Assembly (NCBI RefSeq): GCF_907165205.1 | Contig: NC_058192.1 | Coordinates: 2,728,001-2,792,000, forward strand | Direction: 5' to 3' | Length of the DNA stretch: 64,000 nucleotides | DNA from: Coccinella septempunctata | Lineage: Eukaryota > Arthropoda > Insecta > Coleoptera > Coccinellidae | Shown: positions 12,501-24,500 of the stretch, piece by piece | Layout of the letters: each line of letters starts with the position of its first letter | Numbering within the stretch: position 1 is the first letter of the stretch | Position numbers and translations under genes: made by a program | The notes under the pieces: model-generated | Seen by the model: only the letters and a program-made list of their open reading frames with translations | Told to the model about the DNA's origin: nothing | Database searches by the model: none

Positions 12501-15500
12501 CTTTTCAATTTTCTAAAAAACACTGCGCAAAAAAATTAACGCACATTCTGAAAATCTCAATTTTAATGAAAGTTAACTCTACATTGTCTTTATAACTTAT
12601 TTTTCATGTTCTCTCGGGAAGGTTTTGAACGAAACAAGACACATTAAATGAAAGAAATATTCAGGATTTCACCGAATCTTATGTGAAAGAAGAGAAATGA
12701 ACAATTTTCAAAATACTGAAATGCTGATAAGTGATTTAATACTTGGTATTTCCACCTCTTGCGTTAATTACAGCTCGGCAACGACGGTTCATACTCAAAA
12801 TGAGTTAAAATGTTCTGATCTAATCCTTCCCAGATTTCTCCGAGTTGGATTCCTAAGTCATTAAGAGTAGCTGGATGATTTTCTGAACTTTTCAGCCTTC
12901 TATTGCGGTTGTCCCAATCCTGCCCAATCGGATTGAGATCTGGACTTCTTGCTGGCCATTCCATCCGAGAGACTTCAACATCTTCAAGGTACTCCTGAAC
13001 GATGCGCGCACGATGGGGTCTGGCATTATAGTCCATAAAAATGAAATTTTCACCAATGTATGGGGCAAATGGCACTACATGCTCTTCAAGAAAGTTCCTT
13101 ATATACTTATCAGCATTCATAGCTCCATTATCAACGACCACCAGGTCTGCGCGAGCAGTCAAAGATATTCCACCCCATACCATAATCGATCCTCCCCGAA
13201 ACCAGTAGTATTCAGGAAATTGCACTGAGCATATCTTTCATGTGGACGTCTGTATACAACGTCGATCACAATGGTAGAGGCAGAATCTAGACTCATCTGT
13301 GAAGAGAACTCTTTCCCAATCGGCCTCTTCCCAATGGATATGCTCTCTCGCAAAATCCAAACGCTTTGATGGGCTGGGGTGAGAGCTGGGCCTCTTGCCG
13401 CGACACGAGGCCTTAAATCATATTCTCCGAGGCGATTTCTTATTGTCTGAGTGCTAATTTGCACCTCATGAGTTTGCTCAAGCTGCATTTGAAGGAGGCG
13501 AGTAGTTGCAAACCTTTGTCTCAACGAAGAAACAGTGTAATTGAAAGCTAAGGAATTTTCAATTACAACTTCTACTGAGATTAAATGAAGAAATTATAAT
13601 GGTACTCGCCAGTTTCCCGTTTGAAAAAGTTCAACTGGAAAATAATTCGAAATAACCTACTAATAGATACACTAATTAGGAGGTCTACAAGAACCATGGA
13701 GCAATTACTCTTAAAATACTAACAGCATTACGTTAACAGTTAGTAGATAGTTCTGATGTAGTCAAGAATCGTATAACTAGTTGGCATGCAAATTAATGAA
13801 TGAAGTCTGAAGAGAACTCATCTAATTTTCGTAGTGAAAACATTTGTGACATGAACTGTTGCATAGTGAACAATGCATGAAATTTACGTTTGAACGTATT
13901 GTGTTTGTAATCCTTGAAGGATCGCTAATTGGAATCGTGTGTTTGTCTTTACTTGTAAAATCTGCTACATATTCAATTCGAAAATACCCAAAATGAGACA
14001 CAGTGAACACGTAAGGTTAGAACATATTTATAACCTTCGAATCCATTTAATTTCTAGTGGAAAATGCAACAAGTCAATTCACGTTTTCAATTGCAACTAT
14101 TACCTAGGGTTTTTGCAAAATTTTAGAGCCTTATTTTCGATAGATTCTGAGATACTGAAGTTTTTGGAGATATTAAGGTATTCCAAGATTGGATTCCTCA
14201 AAAATTTTGGCAGATACTAACGAAGTCTTCATAGAGCTTGGAAGGCTATAAAAATAGATCAGATATTTCACAGTGTAACATGGAAAAATTGACTGTGAAT
14301 CTTACCCTTGACAGATCCTGAGATACGGAATCTCTTGGAGATCTCTACTCTCTACAATTCCACTGGATCGATTTTTTTTTACAAAAGGAGAAAAAATGTT
14401 TATTATTGGCAATATGAACCAATAATATTTAGGAGCTCCTGGTGCTCTACCTGAATCTAATTCAGAGCATCTTTTCACTTCATCCTAAACAGCCCCTCAC
14501 CCCCATTTTCAATAGCGCCAAGCCCTCCAATATTTCCCGGATTTCACCGGATCAGAATGGATGTAAGATCCATCGGAATATATTTGCTCTGGGGCAGGAA
14601 AGCAATCCCGATGTTTGCCGTCATTTTCGCGATATGGCACAACTATTGATCTCTGAGATCTTCAGGACGTCTTCCATTATGAATGACACATTTCCAGGAC
14701 AACTTCCGGGAGTTTTCCAGCCTCGTCCATTAGTGGCAACAGTTCGCGGAAGTACCAGCGAAATTGCGTTTATTTAACTCCGGATTTTTCGCTCTTATCT
14801 ACCTTCTTTTGCAGTTTTTTATTTCGCCGTGTTTTTCATCCTTGTTAAATCACGCTAGGAAAACGAAATGAATGCTGTGAAAAAGTGGGGCAAAGGATTT
14901 CATTTCCATTGAAGAAATTCAATAAAAAAATTTCTTTAGAACCTCCACGACAAACTTCACCTTATATTTCTGCTGAATTTGTTTGGAGCGACCTGAAATT
15001 TGACTACCAAAGCATTACAAAGATGTATTGGAATAAATTGGATCCAAATTACCGAATGACAATACTCCCCGTTCATAGAGCCCTATTACCTGTACTGAGA
15101 ATCAGATGGAACAAGAACTTTTCGAGTTCCAAATCCATTAAAGGCCATTCATTATCGCCATTCACGATTCAGCGTTACAAATCATCAGATAATTCATCAA
15201 ACTAGCCAAACTTCTTGCTTTAACAAGAACCAGCAAGCGTGGTATGGAACAAATTAATTACTCCTTTTTGTAGTAACCTTTTTCTACGCTCGTCTCTGTA
15301 ACTACCTACTATACTGTTGTTTCAACGTTGCAGCTGTTACGAATTTTAATTGCAAGCTGAGATTTTAATCCAGTTTCCAGACGATTTAATTAATTATTAT
15401 GCAATTAATGTATTCACAACTTAGGGGAACGTATAAGCGCCTTATTTTTGATATTGGAACTTGGATCACTCTAAAAGGTTGTGATGGGTATGGAGTTATG

Positions 15501-18500
15501 TCACTTTTGAGATTAATTTCAAACACTGAAAGAGTATTTTCATTCAGAGCCATAATTTTAGACAAACAACCTGTTCAGTGAATGTCTGAGAGTCTGTAGA
15601 TATTTCGAGAGATTTCATCCCAAAATTTTCAATGGCCTGTTGAGTTGTAGGATAATCATACTCAGGTGAATTCATCATTTCAAGGAGTTTCGAGTTGTTT
15701 CAAAAAACCACAGCTAAAGCAATATTTTCCAGTATCTCAGACCACTTTACTTCATATAAATAAGAGTCCAGTAAAACTGAAGCAAACGCATTTATCAAAA
15801 ATTGGGTTTTCCCAACAAAATAAACCTTTCACTTTTAGGAAGGAGGCCTCTATAAATATTTGTTCGCATCGCTGCATCTTATGATAATCCAGATCACTTG
15901 GGTTTTGAATCCTCCCACATATCTCCCTATATATTCTCAATGATCCCGAGATTTTTATGTTCGATACAGGATAAAATCCTTACGGATATTTCCTTGACAT
16001 AAAATCCGTAGGCTATGTGCCGGAGGTGTTCTGAAATTGCGCATCCTCCAAGTTATTACTATATATCAAAGTTTGAATAGCGATTCCTGAAAAATTGGTT
16101 TCATCGATTGTGAGTCGGGGATTTCTCACAAGTTTACATTTTCCGTTTCAGATCGACATGAAAGACGGTTCGCATTTCAGTTTTCTCTCGTAGAAAATTT
16201 CTATTGTTTATTTATTTTATTATACGTCTGGTATCGTTTAGAAAAATGTTTTCTATCCTCTTACTGTTTACATCGTCATGTGGCTAATGCTCGTTGATAT
16301 GAAATGTGAATTTCGAGTTTCTGTTTCCAAAAATACGTTTCATGGTCAACAAGAAGACTATCCATGATTCATTATTGAAATCATCATGAAATGAATGAAT
16401 TCTTGCCTTGAGAAAGGCGGGGTATATACAGACGACCACACATATTAACTCACTTGAGTGTAATCTTCGAGAGGTAAACTTTTCTCACGCGAAATATCCA
16501 TTTGTAATTCGCTGGACTCATGAAGAACGGAGTCAATGTTAACATTGGTCACAGACATACGATTATCAGTCCCAAGAAGGCATTTCTTGAGAACCCCCAA
16601 CTTCCGGCCAATATCCACGGTATATCCGTTTACACGCAGTGCAAGAACCGTGACATTCACACACATTTTCACTGCTGCTTCTATCCATTATTACCCGATA
16701 TTTGTTCATGATATGAAAATAATTAAATGTTGCACATATACATATCAGTCAATTCTGATATTAGCAGGCATGTTTTGCCTTTTAGCTATCTTTGTTTTCC
16801 AGCGTTAATTGAATTCTTATAATATATCTTATATACAGGGTCTTTGATTCGCACAAATACACTGCGCAAAAAAATTAACTCACATTCTGAAAATCTCAAT
16901 TTTAATGAAAGTTAACTCTACATTGACTTTATAACTTATTTTTTATGTTCTCTCGGGAAGGTTTTGATCGAAACAAGACACATTAAATGGAAGAAAAATT
17001 TAGGATTTCACCAAATCTTATGTGAAAAAAGAGAAATGAACAATTTTCAAAATACTGAAATGCTGATAAGTGATTTAATACTTGGTATTTCCACCCCTTG
17101 CGTTAATTACAGCTCGGCAACGACGGTTCATACTCAAAATGAGTGATCTTAAAATGTTCTGTACTAATCCTTCCCAGATTTCTCCGAGTTGGATTCCTAA
17201 GTCATTAAGAGTAGCTGGATGATTTTCTGAACTTCTCAGCCTTCTATTGAGGTTGTCCCAAACCTGCTCAATCGGATTGAGATCTGGACTTCTTGCTGGC
17301 CATTCCATTCGAAAGACTTCAACCTCTTCAAGGTACTCCTGAACGATGCGCGCACGATGGGGTCTGGCATTATCGTCCATAAAAATGGAATTTTCACCAA
17401 TGTATGGGGCAAATGGCACTACATGCTATTCAAAAATGTTCCTTATATACTTATCAGCAGTCAACACTTATTTCCTACACCATCTTTTACGAATCGGCTC
17501 GGTTCAAAAGATACAGGCTGTTGAAAAACCATAGAAAAAGTGTTTCTTTTGGCCTCAAGGATATACTGTTAAAATATTTGTACGAGTCAAAGACTCACCC
17601 GGTATAATGCTTTGAATAAGTTAAATCTATCGAAGGAATACTGCCTTGTGGATTGTCTGGAGTATCTTTGATTCGCTCAAAATTCTCCTGTAAAATCGCT
17701 TCATTACCGATTGAAAAAGGAATCAGTGTTTGAAAAACTTCCCTAACTGTTTTAATTATCACATTTTTACCTTAAATGCGACTGAGGGTTATGCACAGGT
17801 ATACCTACCCAAAAACAAAACAATTTATTCTCGAATCACCCTACAAATAAGACATGTGGAGCTTCCACTGAAAGGAAATCGTTCAAAGTATCAGCGAAGC
17901 AACTCAAAACGCTAGGGGATAGAAGCGGAGAAGATTCAATTTCAACTGTTGCTATCTGAATACGTATAAATGGAGACATAATAGAGATTTTCCCGTTTCT
18001 CCGACTGAAAGTCCCTTAAAGCTAGCAATATTTTCACTGACACATTGTTCAATGCTTCGTCCTATCTCGAGAGGTTCCGCTTTTCATTCCTAGGTTCAGA
18101 AACGACTGAAGAGAAAGGGCGGCGATAACATCTATTGTTCAGAAAATATTGCGAATTGTTTTATGCGCGATTTTTCAGCTCATTTTTTTCCAGTGTTCCA
18201 GGAATTTGTACTCATTGTCTGTCTGATGACGTTTTTCATCGAGTGACACTAGCTCGAATAGTTCCCAAGTAATTCAGAATTTCGTGTGAGGCTTTAGTTT
18301 TGGTCACGCCATAAATTCAACTACTGCGTGGTTTAGACCACTTGGCAATTATTTTTGCTGAAAATGTATCAATTTTTTTTGTTGGCTCTTTCCAACACCC
18401 TACAGCTCACAACTGAATGGACAAAAAAAGGACAGCAAGAGAAATATCACCTACATAACCACCATAGATCGCATCTACAGGGTGGGCAAAATTCGAGAAC

Positions 18501-21500
18501 TATAGCAGCTAGAAGAAAACGGATGACACATTTCAGAGAAACAAAGGATGGTGAAAACCCCAGCCTCCTACGATACTTCGTTTTTTAGTTTGACAATTTC
18601 GTAAAGTTCTAGTAACTTTTTTGTCTTTGAAGTTACGAATCTGAAACTTGAACATTGTAAAGGCACTTTTTTACGTAGAATCCACTGATGAGCTCAGAAT
18701 ATTTTTTTCATTTCGAATCATTAGGTGAACTTTCATTTTTTTAAATGCAAACTTTTCATTTGTTATTTTTGAATTGGAAAAAAATCTTTTGTCAGTAGAT
18801 TCTACGTATGAAAGTGCCTAAGAAGGTTCAAGTTTCAGATCTGTAACTTCAAAGACAAAAAAGTTATGAGAACTTTTCGGAATCGTCAAAATCTCAATTT
18901 TCGTTTATAACTCGAAATCTAAAAATGATAGGCTGATTCTGTTTTCAGATTTGGATTAGTCACGTAAAAAGAGCTCGAGAATGTGTCATCCGTGTTCTTC
19001 TAGCCGCTATAGTTCTCGAGATCCCCTCAGTAGACAACAAATTTTGCCAACCCTGTACAGACAAACATGATTTTCTTACTTCCCAGCCTAATACAGGATG
19101 TAACAAAATTATCGCAACAAAGTTTGGTCGCAGATTCTCTAGACGAAATAATCAGACCCTTATCTTTGTCTTTTACCCTCAATACAGGGTATTTCGAGTA
19201 TTTCTGCTACAATAAAGCTTTATATGAAGTTAAGGGCGTTTCCTCCTTTAGTTTTTTTTTTTTTTAATTTACATGTTTTCGTAGTTGAACTCAGAAATGA
19301 ACAAGGGAGGTTACATCCTCGTGTATTTGTGTTGGAATTCGAAGATTCACCATTGGAAATAACGAAATCTGAAGATTTTGACACAGTGCACCTATAAGAT
19401 AAAACCGAAACCGATTAAAACTTGTGATTTATAACCCGTAATATTTTCCATACTACCAGTTAGGCCCTAGTTATTTTCCCTCGATTTTAATCGTATTCGC
19501 AAACGCCCTTGTAGCAACAGTAAGGCGAACGGCAAATTTAATCATCCCCAAATGAAATTTTGTAAATTCCCCAGGCGCTACAAACCCCTTATCTCATTAT
19601 AGAGCCTTCCGATACCCCCAGGTTCCAAAATTCACACGACGAAACTCAAGATGCCCGAGAAAGTGTCTCGTTTCGCTTTCGGCTCCAATTAAACGGGGTG
19701 AAATTTGGCAATTTTAACGTTTGCCAAACCATGCCTGACGAACGTGACTGAGAAAACGAGTAAATTATTGAGTTTTCAAATAACCTCAAAACTTTTCCAG
19801 ATATTTCTGAGTAGACAGAAGAATTTGCACTGAAATCTTAACTTTTCGAGTGTACCGTTATACACTGCGCAAAAAAATTAACGCACATTATGGAAATCTC
19901 AAATTTATTCTACAACTTAAGGTGTTCTCAATGATAATTATTTTTATCGGAATTATGCATGCATATGTTATCCACTTTCAACGGTTTTCTTCAATACAGA
20001 TGTTTTTTCCCAGCAGGAATAAAAAAGATGATATTACCAGATTGTTGTTGTTCTCGATCAATTCTAGTGATCAATAGTTTTTCTTTCGTTTGATTTTCTA
20101 CACTCGATCGGACATACACAAGAATTGCAGAAAGGTTTGGAGTTTCCCATACAAGTGTGTCCAGAATGTTGCAGCGATTCAGGGACACAGGTATGAATGT
20201 TCGAAGACCAGGACAGGGTAGACCACGGGTAACAACTGCCATTCAAGAACGTTACTTGAGAGTCTCTTCGTTGAGACAACGGCTTGCAACCGCTCGCCTC
20301 CTCCAATTTCAGCTTGAGCAAACTCATGAGGTGCAAAATAGCACTCAGACAATAAGAAATCGCCTCAGAGAATATGATTTAAGGCCTCGTGTCGCGGTAA
20401 GAGACCCAGCTCTTACCCCAGCCCATCGAAGGGCGCTTTTGGATTTTGCGAGAGAGCATATCCATTGGGAAGAGGCCGATTGGGAAAGAGTTCTCTTCAC
20501 AGATGAGTCTAGATTCTGCCTCTACCACTGTGATCGACGTTCCCTTGTATACAGACGTCCACATGAAAGATATGATCGGTGCAATTTCCTGAATACTACT
20601 GGTTTCGGGGGAGGATCGATTATGGTATGGGGTGGAATATCTTTGACTGCTCGCATAGACCTAGTGGTCGTTGATAATTGAGCTATGAATGCTGATAAGT
20701 ATATAAGGAACATTCTTGAAGAGCATGTAGTTCCATTTGCCCCATACATTGGTGAAAATTTCATTTTTATGGACGATGATGCCAGACCCCATCGTGCGCG
20801 CATCGTTCAGGAGTACCTTGAAGAGGTTGAAGTCTCTCGAATGGAATGGCCAGCAATAGGTCCAGATCTCAATCCGATTGAGCAGGTTTGGGACAACCTC
20901 AATAGAAGGCTGAGAAGTTCAGGAAATCATCCAGCTACTCTTAATGACTTAGGAATCCAACTCGGAGAAATCTGGGAAGGATTAGATCAGAACATCTTAA
21001 GATCCCTCATTTTGAGTAAGAACCGTCGTTGCCGAGCTGTAATCAACGCAAGGGGTGGAAATACCAAGTATTAAATCACTTATCAGCATTTCAGTATTTT
21101 GAAAATTGTTCATTGCTCTTCTTTCACATGAGATTCGGTGGAATCCTGAATTTTTCTTCCATTTAATGTGTCTTGTTTCGTTCAAAATAAGTTATAAGTT
21201 ATAAAGTCAATGTAGAGTTAACTTTCATTAAAATTGATATTTTCAGAATGTGCGTTAATTTTTTTGCGCAGTGTAGATTAAGGGATAAAAAATGATATAA
21301 CTCACCCCAATAGGTCTTTTTGCAACGTGAAAATCAAGATACAATTCTTCCATCATAACTCCTCCATTTTTCTCCAAAAACGATACAAAAAATACACCGT
21401 TCACTCGACGATATTTTCAAGTAGGTGTACTGGCAGGCAGTTTGCACGGGTTCAGTTCACAAATACATTATTCTAGTCCACTTGTTCCACCCACAATTCT

Positions 21501-24500
21501 GTGCGAAATGAGTATGAGACTACCCGAATTTTCGGGTCAGAGATTTTATCTCGACAACAATGCGGCAAGCCAGATAACGGATCGCCGAGAAAAGTGGGCA
21601 TTTTTCGACGTAAATTTAGACACAATTCACATGACATTCGCGCTTCATCAACAGAAACCGAACGGTTTCATGGAAAGGTCGGATCAGAAAGAGGAGGTCA
21701 ATTTATGAATGAATGACTATAGATGTAACAGGCTGTTTTCATCTTACCAGATTGGATATACAGATTGAGTAAAAAGTAGCGCACAAAATTCATATCTTCG
21801 GTATTTACATTTTTGTAGAAAAATGTCCAACAGGTCAGTTTTTATTAAATTCAGAAGGTTTTCGTGTCCCTTCTAGAAGAGAGTTTTTTCTGTCTGTCTG
21901 TTTTTATTGGGTAATCTTCGGATTGGTCCAAACAGACCTTGGATTCACCAAGGAAGACCTCAGATTACAGAAAAAGGTTAGGTAGGATAGTATAGTAGGT
22001 AAAAGTGATAGATTGTAGATTCAAGGGTAGTTTCATTGCATTGCTGACTTATGTTCTATTGTGTCCCCATAAGAACTGTTCTCGCCATTTCTTAATCAGT
22101 TGGTCTTACAGTTCTAGAGTTCTGATGAACACTTTTCTGTTGGTACATTCAACACAGAAAGGTTTTGACCCAATGGAAGGACAGTGAATACAAAGCTTCA
22201 TTGTAGATTGTACCGAGCTCAGATTTCTGTTAGCCTAAGGGGATGTTCTCTTCACCTGTTTCGTTATCGCAATAGCATCTTCAGCTGGGTGGAACTGAGC
22301 TCCTGAAGATGCTATTTTGATAGCGAAACACTCGTGGTTGAATAGCATCCTTGTGAAAATCATGCAATTTAGTTTCCACCGGATTTTCATCCGCTTTCGG
22401 TCACATCCATTCAATATCTGTCCATGGCAGAAATCTACATCTATCGTGAACCCAGAGTACACAATTCCAATAAGGAAGCAATTGAATTTCAATCACCACG
22501 ATTGGGAATAAACGTTACGATCCAATTTTACATTCGCCAAGAAAAAAAAAAGGAAAACGCTACCACGAATTGTTTCGTGACTCATGCTTCCATTCAGGTT
22601 CTATTTGAGTATCCGACCGTTGACGAAGTCATTCCAGATACCGAAAATAGTGGTACGGTTATGCTCAAAACGACCGCAAATTTCACGTGCACGCACATCA
22701 AAGGAAAATTGTACGAAATTAGAAACGCTGCTGACGGCGGATTTGCATCGTGAAACTCGATAATAATGTGAAGCCTTTCAAAACATCCGACTAGGTGCAT
22801 ATTTCCACTGCGTTTTATTTCCTGCGTCGCGGAGGATTTCGGTCAAGGGGACGTTATTGCTGGTTTTCGCACCAAAAATGTTCAAAAATAGTGTAAATTA
22901 TACTAGCTACGATCTAAATTCGCAGTTAACCTTCGAAAAACAGTAGCGATAGATCCGCTTCACTCTTATTAGAACTCATCAGTACCGCATAATTCGAACA
23001 ACGATGCAGAGCAACAACTTTCAGTTCATTTTGTCGTTCTGAACCATTTCGACAACATATATTTGTTTCTTTCCTCTCCCCTTTCAAGAGCAAAATCTCA
23101 AACGTCAATCAAAAACTTCATCAGTTCACAATATTCATCGAACATCCCATAAACCCAAACCGTCAGGATTCTGAATTGAAAGGGTCAAACCCTCATCAAA
23201 CAGAAAGCCCTCTGCCGAATAATACGAGATTACCAGATATTAAAATCCTCCAGAAGCTCCAGATGTATTAACGACCACAAGACATAAACAAACAAAAGAG
23301 CTGTTGCCATTTCCATCTCACCTTTTGCTTCAAACGGTTTCAGAAAACCAGAAAAAATACTTCTATGATCACTAACAACCAATAACATAGAAATAGATTC
23401 TATGGCATTTCTAACGACACAACACTAACTGACCGTCAAAATACCGATGATCACCGATGAAAGTGTCCAACCAAACTGCCTCTGCAAGCTTCATATTCGG
23501 CTCTTCTTGAACAGCGAAAACTATTCTTGGAATATCTCCGTGTAGAGACTGATTTGGTATTCATAATAACGTGTGCTTCGCAAGCAGTTTCTGTACACAT
23601 ACATACAACTCCTACACATAAAACAATGTATTAACTATTTGAACATGATGAGCTCCCCCTGGTACGCATTTCAATAGGCTCCATATTCCGAAAGGAAATA
23701 TGAAACCGTATAGGTATGCAGTGAACCAAAGACTGGAATGATGCAGTCAGCATTAATTAATGAACCCTTATTCAAAGCTCTCAGAAGCAAGCACGAAGAG
23801 TGACGAAGATAGTATCTTCAAAGTATAGTTTGATACCAGCAGAATTACGAGGATCGGACTTTGATTATATATCTCTTGAAATTTGACCACGTACGTCCTG
23901 CTCTTATTGTTCTTCGAATTTTATTCAAACCATCTAAAAGAGGGACTGTTATGACAATATTTTCTATGGTTGTTTATCTATGGTTGTTCACAAGAGGAGG
24001 TGTATTTGTAAACGAGAGAATCCCTGGTTTCAAAAACAGCAAATATTTGATTTTGTCTTCAAATATACATTTCTATCAATGCAATATGAAACATGGCTAG
24101 TCCAATCAATTTATTGGCCCTTATATATATACTTCATTCAAATTTATTTTAGCAGTCGGTTGGCCATGAAATAATTTTCTCAAGTTTTTGTAACTAGAAC
24201 GAAGTTAGGTTGGCACTCATGAAATGTCGTTAATGTCATAACGTCGTTGCCAAAACTAATATCAATTTTTATTACGAAAATGCCGAAAGTGATTGAAAAA
24301 AGAGACAGCGTTTCAGGAAGTGCTATTTAGAATTCAGGTCCGCTCATTCGAATAGTAGTTATACCCTGATATTCTAAAATCCACAATACGTTAGACGGTA
24401 GAGCGAACATATTCAATGTAAGAGATTTTATATAATGTTTCATCTGGATCTAAAAGACTTATATTTCAGCTGAATATTTCCACAATCAGAAAGATTGTGA

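Larger units (their letters stand above)
16836..17602. mobile_element. M1 copy interrupted by Tc1 copy B
   Basis: The M1 left tip CAGGGTCTTTGATTCGCACAAATA ends exactly where the Tc1 TIR begins (16860). After the Tc1 fragment, M1 resumes at about 17470 (acaccatcttttacgaatcg) and ends ..GACTCACCCGG before TA at 17603. The Tc1 target is the TA in the M1 sequence acaaaTAttttaac seen in other copies, giving a clear order of insertion. Confidence 0.72.

Noticed and set aside
22424..22753. 109-codon plus-strand frame in intron 4
   Set aside because: No recognisable domain, no terminator or splice signals, and similar frames occur by chance in this window.
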